From contig CANJLG010000026.1 in assembly GCA_947475095.1 (NCBI GenBank), positions 1 to 35,291 of the forward strand: a stretch of DNA of 35,291 nt, in the 5' to 3' direction. The notes beneath the pieces were generated by a model that saw only the letters and a list, made by a program, of their open reading frames with translations, was not told the DNA's origin and did no database searches. Every line of letters begins with the position of its first letter. Positions within the stretch are counted from its first letter, which is position 1. Origin of the DNA: Flavobacteriales bacterium. GTDB taxonomy: Bacteria; Bacteroidota; Bacteroidia; Flavobacteriales_D; Crocinitomicaceae. Below are positions 8,004-16,139 of this stretch, one piece after another. Both the position numbers and the translations under genes were made by a program.

Positions 8004-8026
8004 AAAAAAAGGAGCTAAAGCTCCTT
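8004..8026 (-). terminator. Terminator hairpin between rpsU and the recombinase gene
   Basis: A perfect 8-base inverted repeat (8009-8016 with 8019-8026) is followed on the minus strand by seven Ts (8010-8004). It lies 22 bases after the rpsU stop, and the T run touches the recombinase ATG at 8003-8001. It could end most rpsU transcripts and also mask the recombinase ribosome-binding region. Confidence 0.75.
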
Positions 8027-8048
8027 CAACGATTATAGTATGATTTAG

Positions 8049-8240
8049 TTACATCTGTTCTGATTGCATTCTTTGCTTGTATGCCGCACGAATTATTTCT
8101 TGACGACGAGCAATGGAAGGTTTTTGAAACTCTTTTCTTGCACGAAGTTGTTTCATCATGTTCGTTTTTTCGTACTTTTTCTTGTACTTTTTTAACGCTC
8201 TTTCAATGTTTTCGCCTTCTTTGATCGGAATAATTAACAT
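8049..8240 (-). CDS. rpsU: 30S ribosomal protein S21
   Basis: Small basic ribosomal protein of 63 residues. The N-terminus MLIIPIKEGENIERALKKYKKKYEKT and the following basic helix with REFQKP-like sequence (ARKEFQKPSIARR) are typical of bacterial S21, as is the length. It has its own near-ideal promoter 33 bases upstream and a strong terminator hairpin directly downstream, so it is probably the most highly expressed gene of the rpsU, xer, hpf group. The position upstream of the recombinase and hpf suggests partial readthrough sets the level of those genes. Confidence 0.97.
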   Translation of the reverse strand: MLIIPIKEGENIERALKKYKKKYEKTNMMKQLRARKEFQKPSIARRQEIIRAAYKQRMQSEQM

Positions 8241-8272
8241 AATTACTTTTATTTAAATAAAACTTCGGGTGG

Positions 8273-8302
8273 CAAAGATAAACCAAATTCAGTAAAATGC
8301 AA
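8273..8302 (-). promoter_or_regulatory. rpsU promoter, Bacteroidota type
   Basis: On the minus strand, TTG (8302-8300), exactly 19 bases, then TATCTTTG (8280-8273): a full match to the Bacteroidota -33/-7 pattern TTG-N19-TAnnTTTG. Transcription should begin near 8266-8268, giving a leader of about 25-30 bases before the rpsU ATG at 8240. This is the best promoter in the window. Confidence 0.85.
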
Positions 8303-8305
8303 GAA

Positions 8306-9445
8306 TTATTTTAATATTTCTCGCGATATTACAATCTTTTGTATTTCAGATGTTCCTTCGCCGATCGTCATTAATTTTGCATCTCTCAAAAACTTTTCAG
8401 CAGGGTACTCTTTGGTATATCCGTAGCCCCCCATAATTTGAACAGCTTCATTTCCACACTTTACGGCTACCTCAGAAGCGTAGTATTTTGCGTATGCTCC
8501 TTGCTTTGTTAAAGGCTGATTGTTATCTTTAAGGTATGCCGCTTGAAAAGTTAATAACTCTGCCGCTTCAATTTGTGTGAGCATATCGGCTAATTTAAAT
8601 GCAATCGCTTGAAAATGTGCAATCGGCTGCCCAAATTGCTCGCGTTCTTTTGCATATTTTACAGAAGCTTCGTACGCCCCACGAGCAATACCGCAACTTA
8701 GGGATGCTATTGAAATTCGGCCACCATCTAGTATTTGCATCGCTTGTTTAAAACCCATCCCCACTTCACCGATCACGTTCTCTTCTGGTATCCGAACATT
8801 CTCAAAAATCAATTCGGCTGTTTCGCTTGCGCGAACACCAAGTTTATCTTTTATTTTAACGGCGGAAAAACCGGGGGTGCCTTTTTCAACGATAAAGCTG
8901 GTAATTCCGTTGCTATCCAATAATTCTCCTGTGCGTATTAGGACGATGGAAACATCGCCTGATAACCCGTGTGTAATCCAATTTTTAGTACCATTGATTA
9001 CCCAATCCGTACCGTCTTTTACAGCAGTTGCTGCCATCCTCATAGCATCTGAGCCAGTATTAGCCTCTGTTAATCCCCAAGCACCAATGAATTCACCTGT
9101 CGCTAATTTGGGAAGGTATTTTTCTTTTTGTTCTTTGGATCCATGGTAATAAATATGTCCTGTGCAAAGTGAGTTATGCGCCGCTACACTTAATCCAATG
9201 CCGCCACAAACTTTTCCAATTTCCATTAATGCAGTAGCATATTCATTATACGAAAATCCTGCACCTCCGTATTCCTCAGGAATAAAAATCCCTAGCAGGC
9301 CCATTTCCCCCAGTTTTTTCATGGTGTCAACAGGGAAAAACTCTTCGTCATCCCATTTTCTCATAAACGGACGGATTTCTTTTTCTGCAAAATCACGCAC
9401 CATTTGTGCAATCATTTCTTGATTTTCGTTTTTATCAAAATTCAT
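8306..9445 (-). CDS. Acyl-CoA dehydrogenase
   Basis: FAD flavoprotein that forms the alpha-beta double bond in acyl-CoA, the first step of fatty acid or branched-chain acyl-CoA oxidation, passing electrons to ETF. The 379-residue length is standard. Visible motifs are GAWGLTEANTGSDA (substrate and flavin contact near 130-145), KNWITHG, the C-terminal signature QIMGGYGYTKEYPAEKFLRDAK, and the catalytic base E363 in IGEGTSEIQ, placed as in short- and medium-chain enzymes. It starts nine bases after the apt stop and is likely co-transcribed with apt, although the two have no obvious metabolic link. Chain-length preference cannot be read from the sequence. Confidence 0.93.
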   Translation of the reverse strand: MNFDKNENQEMIAQMVRDFAEKEIRPFMRKWDDEEFFPVDTMKKLGEMGLLGIFIPEEYGGAGFSYNEYATALMEIGKVCGGIGLSVAAHNSLCTGHIYYHGSKEQKEKYLPKLATGEFIGAWGLTEANTGSDAMRMAATAVKDGTDWVINGTKNWITHGLSGDVSIVLIRTGELLDSNGITSFIVEKGTPGFSAVKIKDKLGVRASETAELIFENVRIPEENVIGEVGMGFKQAMQILDGGRISIASLSCGIARGAYEASVKYAKEREQFGQPIAHFQAIAFKLADMLTQIEAAELLTFQAAYLKDNNQPLTKQGAYAKYYASEVAVKCGNEAVQIMGGYGYTKEYPAEKFLRDAKLMTIGEGTSEIQKIVISREILK

Positions 9446-9454
9446 GGTAAGCGA

Positions 9455-9985
9455 TTAATAGGTAATTAAGTTAGTGATGATTTCGGAATGTTTTTCTAAT
9501 TTTTCTCGGCCATTTAAAAAGCTTAAGCAGACTAAAAAACTAAAGCCAGCAACCTCTCCGCCACATTTTTCAATGAGTGACGCCGCTGCTGAAGCGGAAC
9601 CTCCAGTTGCCAACAGATCATCATGAATGAGTACGCGATCGCCAGGTTTTAAGGAATCACTGTGCATTTCGATAACAGCATTGCCATATTCTAGGTCATA
9701 TGCATATGAAATTTTATCGTAGGGTAGTTTTCCTGCTTTTCGGATTAACACAAATGGAAGTCCTAAACGAATCGCTAAGGGGTAGCCAAAAAGGAATCCA
9801 CGACTTTCAATACCAGCGATTGCATCTAAATTTTTATCAGCATAAAGATCAACCAGATGATCCAATACATCACCCGATAAAATAGGATTCAGCATAATCG
9901 GACTAATGTCCTTAAATAAGATACCCGGCTTAGGAAAGTTTTCTACGTCGCGAATAGCTTCTCTTAGTTTATCTTCAATTGTCAT
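9455..9985 (-). CDS. apt: Adenine phosphoribosyltransferase
   Basis: Purine salvage enzyme that joins adenine and PRPP to give AMP and pyrophosphate, in the cytoplasm. The 176-residue protein has the family N-terminus (FPKPGILFKDISPIM), AGIESRGFLFG and the PRPP-binding loop VLIHDDLLATGGSASAA. Length and order match bacterial Apt. The ATG at 9985 is preceded by a perfect -7 box ending only four bases upstream, and no later start keeps the conserved N-terminus, so a leaderless or very short-leader transcript is likely. The acyl-CoA dehydrogenase gene follows nine bases downstream. Confidence 0.96.
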   Translation of the reverse strand: MTIEDKLREAIRDVENFPKPGILFKDISPIMLNPILSGDVLDHLVDLYADKNLDAIAGIESRGFLFGYPLAIRLGLPFVLIRKAGKLPYDKISYAYDLEYGNAVIEMHSDSLKPGDRVLIHDDLLATGGSASAAASLIEKCGGEVAGFSFLVCLSFLNGREKLEKHSEIITNLITY

Positions 9986-9989
9986 ACTA

Positions 9990-9997
9990 CAAAGATA
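9990..9997 (-). promoter_or_regulatory. Candidate apt promoter -7 box (TATCTTTG)
   Basis: The minus-strand reading TATCTTTG is the same octamer as in the rpsU promoter and matches TAnnTTTG exactly. It ends four bases before the apt ATG. There is no TTG at 19 bases upstream, so the -33 part is weak. Confidence 0.55.
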
Positions 9998-10056
9998 ATT
10001 CGAGAAATAATAAGCAGCCTATTAAAATGAATTAAATATTTTTAAATAAAGACAAT

Positions 10057-10701
10057 TTAAAAATCATCGGGCATTCCTTCTACTTTTTGTATGGAAGCAG
10101 CCTTTTTTGCAGTGTCACACAAAGAGCACGTAACAATAAAACTAGCCTCTAATTCCTTTATTTTTTGCTTATTTAATTCGGAATTTTCCATAATTGCGTA
10201 GTATTCACTTGGTTTGTTATATTTCTTTTTAATAATTTCAAGCTTACAATAACAATCAAATTTTTCGCCATCACAGCTATTAATTACTTGTTTTTCATTT
10301 TCCCTAGTCCAAGAGTCATTCATTTTGGAAACCCATCTATATCCTAATATTAATGTCATTATGGCACCACAGAACCAAATAATTGAAATTACCAAGGCCA
10401 AACGGCTTTTACATTGCCGCGCATTCCTAAATAATTGAAGTCCTACAATCATTAAATCTAATACAAAAACAAGTAGGGCGATGTAAACGAAAAGTTGTCT
10501 TGAGTCATCTGTCCATGAAGGATTGTGCAGACATGTATGAGCTCCTCCAATAATTAATGCGTTAAGGGAAAATAAAATAATTATAAGCGCATAGACGCTA
10601 TTTTTAGAATTTTTTTTACGTTTAGCCTCTCTGTTCAAAAAGATTCCTAGGATTAAAAACAACAAACTTATTCCTATTATGTAGATTAATTTTTCAATCA
10701 T
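10057..10701 (-). CDS. Hypothetical membrane protein with cysteine-rich C-terminal domain
   Basis: Not a family I recognise. The 214 residues contain four likely membrane helices (about 4-22, 38-55, 71-90 and 103-123), with a basic loop RNREAKRKKNSK-like segment after the first (NREAKRKKNSK) suggesting a cytoplasmic side there. The last 90 residues are soluble and charged, with two cysteine groups, CDGEKFDCYC and CSLCDTAKK, that could bind metal or form disulfides. A CxHN-type pair (HTCLH) lies in the first extracytoplasmic-side loop. It is transcribed alone, between apt and the divergent chalcone-isomerase-like gene, and no strong promoter box is visible in the 58-base divergent gap. Confidence 0.65.
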   Translation of the reverse strand: MIEKLIYIIGISLLFLILGIFLNREAKRKKNSKNSVYALIIILFSLNALIIGGAHTCLHNPSWTDDSRQLFVYIALLVFVLDLMIVGLQLFRNARQCKSRLALVISIIWFCGAIMTLILGYRWVSKMNDSWTRENEKQVINSCDGEKFDCYCKLEIIKKKYNKPSEYYAIMENSELNKQKIKELEASFIVTCSLCDTAKKAASIQKVEGMPDDF

Positions 10702-10759
10702 AGCTTATAATTTTAAATTTTAATCTAAATTAGTACAATATTTTTAATAAATCTTTATC

Positions 10760-11317
10760 ATGAAAAATTCTATCTTTTTTATATTTTTATTGTTTAGTTT
10801 TTCTTTCCTATCTCAGGACATAACAGTATCTGGTGCTACCTTCAAAAAGAAATTAGATGTTAAGGGTGATTTACTAACTTTTAATGGTGCTGGTCTTCGT
10901 CAAAAATATGGATTTGATCTCTATGTATCTGCTTTATACCTTCCTGCGCCATCAATGGATCCAAATCGTATAATTAACGCTGACGAACTTCAAGCAATAA
11001 ACATCAAAATTATATCATCTAAAGTAACCAAAGATAAATTTAACGAAACTGTCCAAGAAGGGTTTTTAAAGTCCAGTCATGGAAAAGCGACTGCTGCAGA
11101 AAAAAGTCAATTTAAAGGGTTTTTTACTGCTCCTATTAAAATAGGTGATGATATTTTAATAATTTATAAACCAGGAAAGGGGGTTGCTGTAATTATTAAT
11201 GGCGCTTATAAAGGTTTAATGCCTGGTGTAGAATTTAAAAAAGCATTATTTTCTATTTGGTTAGGAAGTTCTCCTGCTGATGAAAAATTAAAGAAGAAGA
11301 TGCTTGGTAAGTCCTAA
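10760..11317 (+). CDS. Exported chalcone-isomerase-like protein
   Basis: A 185-residue protein with a signal peptide (MKNSIFFIFLLFSFSFLSQ, cleavage probably just before DITVSG), so it is exported to the periplasm. The rest fits the bacterial chalcone isomerase-like family: the opening VSGATFKKKLDVKGDLLTFNGAGLR, the YVSALYLPAPS strand, KVTKDKFNETVQEGF and the closing ALFSIWLGSSPADEKLKKKMLG are typical. Bacterial members are not known to act on plant flavonoids; a fatty-acid or small hydrophobic ligand-binding role is usually suggested. The gene stands alone, divergent from the membrane protein gene and convergent with the helix-hairpin-helix gene. Confidence 0.85.
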   Translation: MKNSIFFIFLLFSFSFLSQDITVSGATFKKKLDVKGDLLTFNGAGLRQKYGFDLYVSALYLPAPSMDPNRIINADELQAINIKIISSKVTKDKFNETVQEGFLKSSHGKATAAEKSQFKGFFTAPIKIGDDILIIYKPGKGVAVIINGAYKGLMPGVEFKKALFSIWLGSSPADEKLKKKMLGKS

Positions 11318-11374
11318 GGTGATTAAAATGGCATAATTATTTTTTTAGTTCCCTACCAATTTGTGATAACTAAA

Positions 11375-12256
11375 TTATATTGATAGGTATGGAATTAGCT
11401 TTTCATATGTTTCTTCATCGATTAAATGTGATTGTTTTATCTCATTAATATCTTTGAATCCAACTTTTTGCATGCGCATTTTAACGATAGAGTTTGCTTG
11501 GCCCCAATTTATGTAGGGGTGAGCATTCAGTTCCTCAACCGTTGCTTCATTAATATTTATGGTCCGCACATCAGAGGGGTTTATAGTTAGATAGGGTGCA
11601 ATCTTATCGTACGATTCGTTGCTCATTTTAAAAATTTCCATCAGTTGGCTTTTCCTTACAAACCCGCCTAATTCCGCTTTATATTTTATAATGGCCTTTG
11701 CATAATAAGGACCCAATCCTTTAATGCTTAGTAAGTCATTTTCGCTTGCGGTATTAATGTTTAGCTCTATTTCGTGAGTAACTAAAAGTTTTTTCTCGGT
11801 AAATTCTTGTTTTTTTGTCGGCGCTATAGGGTAGTAAGTAGAGTCTTTGATTAGGTTAAATAAAGTGGATGGAATAACAAATATTTTTTCCAAATCATCA
11901 TTTGAATAAAGCCCTTTTTCGGTAAATTTTAGCACTACCGCTACTTGTTTTTCCGACAGCCCTAGTTTTATCCAGTCATTTTTTTGATATTGATTTGGAT
12001 CAAATCGACGTTCGGGCGCTAAAAACACCTTTTTTTTATAGGCTGGCCTTGACTTTTTTTGGTATTCTTTTTTTTTATGCCAGTTACGTTTTTCATTAAA
12101 AGTTTCTATTGCTGTTTTCGACAGATTAATAGCTAAAGGCTTATCAAAAGACCGCACAATTCTAGGCAGAAAAATAATTATTAAACAAATAATAAAGAAA
12201 AAACAAATCCCTTTTCGGCTCCTTGGGGAAACATATAAAGGGGGATCATTAGTCAC
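11375..12256 (-). CDS. ComEA-like helix-hairpin-helix protein with N-terminal membrane anchor
   Basis: A 293-residue protein with one membrane helix (about 15-32, GICFFFIICLIIIFLPRIV) near the N-terminus, a basic linker rich in Lys and Arg (55-90), and repeated helix-hairpin-helix domains: INTASENDLLSIKGLGPYYAKAIIKYK (about 167-195) and ININEATVEELNAHPYINWGQANSIVKMR (about 232-262); an earlier degenerate copy lies around 90-140. HhH domains bind DNA backbone; membrane-anchored ComEA binds DNA during uptake. Similar proteins are common in Bacteroidota without demonstrated competence roles, so DNA uptake is a possibility only. The start codon at 12256 is GTG; no better ATG is near. Confidence 0.8.
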   Translation of the reverse strand: MTNDPPLYVSPRSRKGICFFFIICLIIIFLPRIVRSFDKPLAINLSKTAIETFNEKRNWHKKKEYQKKSRPAYKKKVFLAPERRFDPNQYQKNDWIKLGLSEKQVAVVLKFTEKGLYSNDDLEKIFVIPSTLFNLIKDSTYYPIAPTKKQEFTEKKLLVTHEIELNINTASENDLLSIKGLGPYYAKAIIKYKAELGGFVRKSQLMEIFKMSNESYDKIAPYLTINPSDVRTININEATVEELNAHPYINWGQANSIVKMRMQKVGFKDINEIKQSHLIDEETYEKLIPYLSI

Positions 12257-12301
12257 AAATTACTAAACGATAATTTTGTGAATTATTTGAATGCGAAGAA
12301 A

Positions 12302-13771
12302 TTACTTATCTCCATCGTTTCGTAACTTACTGTGGAATTTACTATAGCCAAAATATATAAGGAGACCAGACAACATCCAAACCGCAGCGACAGTTAAGGT
12401 CGTAAGATCTAGCGCCACAATCATGGCTAAACAAACTAGTATCCCTAATATGGGAACTAATGGTACTAGGGGTGTTTTAAATGGCCGATCTAAAAGCGGG
12501 AAATTTTTACGCATCATGATAATACCTGCGCAAACAATAACAAAAGCGAATAAAGTTCCGAATGAGGTGAGGTTTCCTGCAACACTACCGGGGATAAATG
12601 CAGCAAAGCCACCCACCATTAATAACAATACTAAATTCGATTTATAGGGGGTTTTGAATTTTGGGTGTAAAACAGAAAATAGTTTAGGCAGTAATCCGTC
12701 GTTGGACATGGAGTAAAACACACGAGTTTGCCCCATTAACATGACTAATATTACCGAGGAAAATCCTGCTAATATGGCAATATTAACACTTGTACCAAGC
12801 CATTCATAGCCAGCCATTTTTTTAATGGCATAGGAAACCGATGCTTCTCCTCCTGCACCGCCCGCACTGAATTCTTTCCAATTTGCGATACCGGTCAACA
12901 CATGGGCAAACAAAATATACAGAATAGTGCATATAATTAATGAGCCTAAGATGCCAATCGGCATATCTCTTTTGGGATTCTTTGCTTCCTGCGCTGCTGT
13001 AGATACAGCATCGAAACCAATAAAGGCAAAGAAGACAATTGCTGCGCCGCCGAGAACTCCACCCCAACCCCATTTAAAAATACCTTCATGTCCGATCGTA
13101 CTTTCTGGAATTAAATAAGGAGTATGGTTTTCGGGCTTAATATAGTTCCAGCCAACTACAATAAAAATCAAAACGATTGCAACCTTGATAAAAACCATAA
13201 TGCCATTAATAAAAGCAGATTCCTGTGTGCCTTTAATCAATAATAAAGTAAGTATTGCCAAAATCGATAGCGCAGGTAAATTCATTATACCAGTTATAGT
13301 TGCCTTTCCAACTACTTTATGTTCAAATGGCGAGTGACACCATTCATAAGGAATGGTTCCGCCCAGGAGATTATTCAGGTATTCACTCCAAGCAATGGAT
13401 ACCGTGGCGGCACCCAAAGCATATTCCATGACTAAAGACCAGCCAATTATCCAAGCTACTATTTCACCTAAAGTTGCATAAGAATAGGTGTATGCGCTTC
13501 CGGCAATTGGTATTGTGGATGCAAATTCGGCATAGCATAATCCTGCAAAAGCACAGCCAATAGCGGCAACAGCAAAGGATAATGTTACCCCAGATCCAGC
13601 TGCTTCTGCTGCTGCTCTTCCAGTATTAACAAATAATCCAGCACCTATGATTGCACCAACACCTAAGGCAATTAGAGACCACATACCAAGTGTCTTTTTT
13701 AATCCGTGTTCATTAGCTTGCGCTTCTTGTAATAAAAGGGGGATTGATTTTTTATTGAATAATTTTTTCAT
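12302..13771 (-). CDS. APC-superfamily amino acid permease (cationic amino acid transporter-like)
   Basis: Inner-membrane amino acid transporter of 489 residues with about 12 hydrophobic helices, more than the first ten forming the LeuT-type fold. The first helix carries the substrate-site motif GVGAIIGAGLF (37-47), typical of APC permeases. Other family signatures are CYAEFASTIPIAGSAYTYSYATLGE and FFAFIGFDAVSTAAQEAKNPKRDMP, which place it near the CAT/YfnA branch. The exact substrate cannot be read. It appears to be a single gene; a near-consensus box TATCTTTA lies about 44 bases upstream on the minus strand (13822-13815). Confidence 0.93.
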   Translation of the reverse strand: MKKLFNKKSIPLLLQEAQANEHGLKKTLGMWSLIALGVGAIIGAGLFVNTGRAAAEAAGSGVTLSFAVAAIGCAFAGLCYAEFASTIPIAGSAYTYSYATLGEIVAWIIGWSLVMEYALGAATVSIAWSEYLNNLLGGTIPYEWCHSPFEHKVVGKATITGIMNLPALSILAILTLLLIKGTQESAFINGIMVFIKVAIVLIFIVVGWNYIKPENHTPYLIPESTIGHEGIFKWGWGGVLGGAAIVFFAFIGFDAVSTAAQEAKNPKRDMPIGILGSLIICTILYILFAHVLTGIANWKEFSAGGAGGEASVSYAIKKMAGYEWLGTSVNIAILAGFSSVILVMLMGQTRVFYSMSNDGLLPKLFSVLHPKFKTPYKSNLVLLLMVGGFAAFIPGSVAGNLTSFGTLFAFVIVCAGIIMMRKNFPLLDRPFKTPLVPLVPILGILVCLAMIVALDLTTLTVAAVWMLSGLLIYFGYSKFHSKLRNDGDK

Positions 13772-13839
13772 GGTTATGTAAATTTTTTCCTGCGAAAACT
13801 GTTTTTATAATTGTTAAAGATATTATATTTTTTATATAA

Positions 13840-14724
13840 TTAATCTAAAAGTGCCAGTGTTTCTTCTAATAATTTGGGGCTATATCCAAATTCATTCACT
13901 GACTTTGTTAATACCAACCCTGTTTTTGGAGGCCTTATGGCCGCTTGATTTAGGTATTTGCTGTTTATTTTTTTTATTAAATTTTTATCGCAATTGTAAA
14001 AAGTGGCGATTCGTAATACGATTTCATAAATCGAAAGCGTTTCTGGTCCACAGGCATTATAAACACCTAATTTTCCTTCTTGACAAATTTTAATGCATGC
14101 CCATGCTAAATCGTCTGCCCATGTTGGCGCTCTGAATTGGTCATCTATGACTGAGATTTCTTGCTGTGCTAATAAAGATTCCTTGGCCCATAAAATTAAA
14201 TTAGATCGCGAAAGTTGGTACCCCTGTCCATAGACAATAATCGTTCGAACGATTGACCAGTTTTTGTAGGATCCCAAATGCAATAATTGCTCTGCCTGCC
14301 ATTTCGATTTGGCATAGTGACTTAGTGGGTTAGGGGCATCCGTTTCTGCATACGGTCCATTTTCTCCATCAAAAATAAAATCGCTAGAAAGTAGTTGAAA
14401 ATGGGCATTTATTTCTATTGCCTTGTTTATTAAAATTGAAGTTGCCTCTACATTTAAAGCATAACATAATTCGGGATTTAATTCGCAATAATCAACATTC
14501 GTTAGAGCGGCAGTATGAATAACATGTGTTGGTTTTATTTCTTGAAAAACAGTGCTAATTTCCACATTCGATGTTATGTCCATCTTTCGATAAACCTCTT
14601 CAGGACAATCTGGATTACGATTTTCTCCTTGAGAACTTGCTATAAATGGAACCTTGGAATTGAGTAATTGCCTTACAATTTTTTGTCCCAAAAGGCCATT
14701 ACTTCCTGTAATTAAAACAATCAT
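13840..14724 (-). CDS. RmlD-like NAD(P)-dependent sugar-nucleotide reductase/epimerase (extended SDR)
   Basis: Extended short-chain dehydrogenase of 294 residues in the RmlD (dTDP-4-dehydrorhamnose reductase) branch. The Rossmann motif is ITGSNGLLGQ at the N-terminus, the catalytic Tyr and Lys are in HYAKSKWQAEQLL, and FDGENGPYAETDAPNPLS and VYGQGY are family-like. I start at the ATG at 14724, which overlaps the PspC stop by four bases (ATGA); the frame extends three codons further to a TTG that is less likely. No other rhamnose genes are nearby, so the real substrate is unsure. It closes a three-gene cluster with DUF2851 and PspC genes. Confidence 0.85.
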   Translation of the reverse strand: MIVLITGSNGLLGQKIVRQLLNSKVPFIASSQGENRNPDCPEEVYRKMDITSNVEISTVFQEIKPTHVIHTAALTNVDYCELNPELCYALNVEATSILINKAIEINAHFQLLSSDFIFDGENGPYAETDAPNPLSHYAKSKWQAEQLLHLGSYKNWSIVRTIIVYGQGYQLSRSNLILWAKESLLAQQEISVIDDQFRAPTWADDLAWACIKICQEGKLGVYNACGPETLSIYEIVLRIATFYNCDKNLIKKINSKYLNQAAIRPPKTGLVLTKSVNEFGYSPKLLEETLALLD

Positions 14725-14960
14725 ATTTCCCAAATTGATGTTTTTCTTTTACCCTGTAATTTAAAATAATGCTTATGATCAAGGATCCAAGCGAGTATTA
14801 AATAAACCAAAATTGGGGACCCTAAGGATACAAACGAAAAATAAATGAACCCTAACCTCACTTTGTAGGTACTAATACCAATTTTCCGCGCAATCCAACC
14901 ACAAACGCCATAGGATTGCATTTCAAAGAAAAAAGTAATTTTTTGTATAAGGCGTTTCAT
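14721..14960 (-). CDS. PspC-domain small membrane protein
   Basis: A 79-residue protein with the PspC signature GVCGWIARKIGISTYKVRLGFIYFSFVSLGSPILVYLILAWIL: an amphipathic GVxGGIA-like start, then one or two membrane segments (about 33-60). PspC proteins sense or respond to envelope stress with phage shock protein A in other bacteria; in Bacteroidota small stand-alone PspC proteins are common and less studied. No pspA or pspB gene is seen. It overlaps both neighbours by four bases, so translation of all three genes is coupled. Confidence 0.85.
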   Translation of the reverse strand: MKRLIQKITFFFEMQSYGVCGWIARKIGISTYKVRLGFIYFSFVSLGSPILVYLILAWILDHKHYFKLQGKRKTSIWEI

Positions 14961-16090
14961 TTAAAAAATATTTTTTTACCTACTTCGCAAGTCAAGCATT
15001 GTTTCCGTTTACAAAATTGCTGATAAATTTCTAAACAAGCCTGGCTTTCGTAAGCATTTTTTATGGGCAAGCCAATTTTTCGCCATTCCCTTGTGATCTT
15101 ATTATTTTCTGCTGGCAAATCCTTATATGCGTTTATTAATGCAATAGAATTAATGGCATGACCATTTATTATAGAGTAATTATATAGAAAAGGGATCAGG
15201 GCATTGATTATAATATTATTTAGAATGAATGAAGAATAATGGGCGTTTAATTTGTTCCTTAAGCGCATAACAGCCTCATCAATTTTATTATTTGTTATAA
15301 AACAGATTAATTCTTCTTCAATTTTATACAGCCTGGTAAATAATACCCATTCTGAAAGTCTCTTTCTCGGGTTGCTTTGAGGCATAAATCCTTTTTTTTT
15401 ATGCGAATCAAAGGGTTGGGATTTTCCAATAATTGTTGTGATAAGTAGTTCATTTTCTTCTTGATTATTTTCACTACTATTTTCAGTCATGTATTTTTCA
15501 TACAGTATTTCAAAGAGATCTGCATTGGAAGACCCTCCAAAAACACGTGCAGCATATCGATTAAATAGTTCGTTTGAATTATTTCCAGCACGACTTGCGG
15601 ATTTGCGCGCTATTCTACTGAGAAACCCTTTTTCACACTGTTTAGAAAATTCAGTTAAATAATTAGTGCTTAATTTTTTTGCGCAAAATATTTCTTGTTT
15701 AAATTTAAAAAAGTTGATGTACGCATTATAGTGTTTCTCATCTATTAATTCTTGAATCTCAACAGTAGGGATTAATTGCCCATTTTGAAAGATGTCTTTA
15801 TCCTTAGTGCAAACAAGGTGTAAAATGACATTATTATAGTTTTTGTCTTCGTGATGCTGATGCTTATACCAATCTGATGCTTTAACGTGAATTTCAACAT
15901 GCCCATGCCAAACGACTCCATCTATTTTTATAGAAGCCATTAAAAAATCTGGACCAGATTCATTTTCATTATGATTTCCAACATCAAGCACATGAATTGA
16001 TTCTCCATTTATTAACTTCAGCTTATAAATAAGCAATAGCTTGTTCTTCCATAAATAATGAATATACTCTTCCTTAATCGCTTTTTTCAT
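14957..16090 (-). CDS. DUF2851 family protein
   Basis: A 377-residue soluble protein of the Bacteroidota DUF2851 family, whose biochemical role is unknown. The characteristic N-terminal block is present: NESGPDFLMASIKIDGVVWHGHVEIHVKASDWYKHQHHED, with several His, Asp and Glu that could form a metal or nuclease-like site. The C-terminus has a cysteine cluster (CLEIYQQFC, KRKQCLTC) that may bind a metal. It is first in a cluster with PspC and RmlD-like genes. Its promoter must lie in the 49-base gap shared with the terminator of the OmpA-family gene. A weak box (TACCTTAA, 16103-16096) lies five bases before the ATG. Confidence 0.88.
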   Translation of the reverse strand: MKKAIKEEYIHYLWKNKLLLIYKLKLINGESIHVLDVGNHNENESGPDFLMASIKIDGVVWHGHVEIHVKASDWYKHQHHEDKNYNNVILHLVCTKDKDIFQNGQLIPTVEIQELIDEKHYNAYINFFKFKQEIFCAKKLSTNYLTEFSKQCEKGFLSRIARKSASRAGNNSNELFNRYAARVFGGSSNADLFEILYEKYMTENSSENNQEENELLITTIIGKSQPFDSHKKKGFMPQSNPRKRLSEWVLFTRLYKIEEELICFITNNKIDEAVMRLRNKLNAHYSSFILNNIIINALIPFLYNYSIINGHAINSIALINAYKDLPAENNKITREWRKIGLPIKNAYESQACLEIYQQFCKRKQCLTCEVGKKIFFK

Positions 16091-16104
16091 ATCAATTAAG
16101 GTAC

Positions 16105-16134
16105 AAAAAAAAAGCGTTCCTCGGAACGCTTTTT
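16105..16134 (-). terminator. Terminator of the OmpA-family gene
   Basis: A perfect 12-base stem (16109-16120 with 16123-16134) closes on a minimal loop. On the minus strand it continues into a T run (complement of the A run from 16105). It starts five bases after the OmpA-family stop codon. Confidence 0.88.
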
Positions 16135-16139
16135 AATTT

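Noticed and set aside
6824..8240. tRNA genes expected near hpf in Flavobacteriia
   Set aside because: I looked for cloverleaf arms and CCA-proximal TψC sequences around hpf and saw none; the gene is directly convergent with a protein gene.
10702..10759. Promoter box in the divergent gap before the chalcone-isomerase-like gene
   Set aside because: Only partial matches to TAnnTTTG (such as TAATTTAG) in very AT-rich sequence; not supportable.
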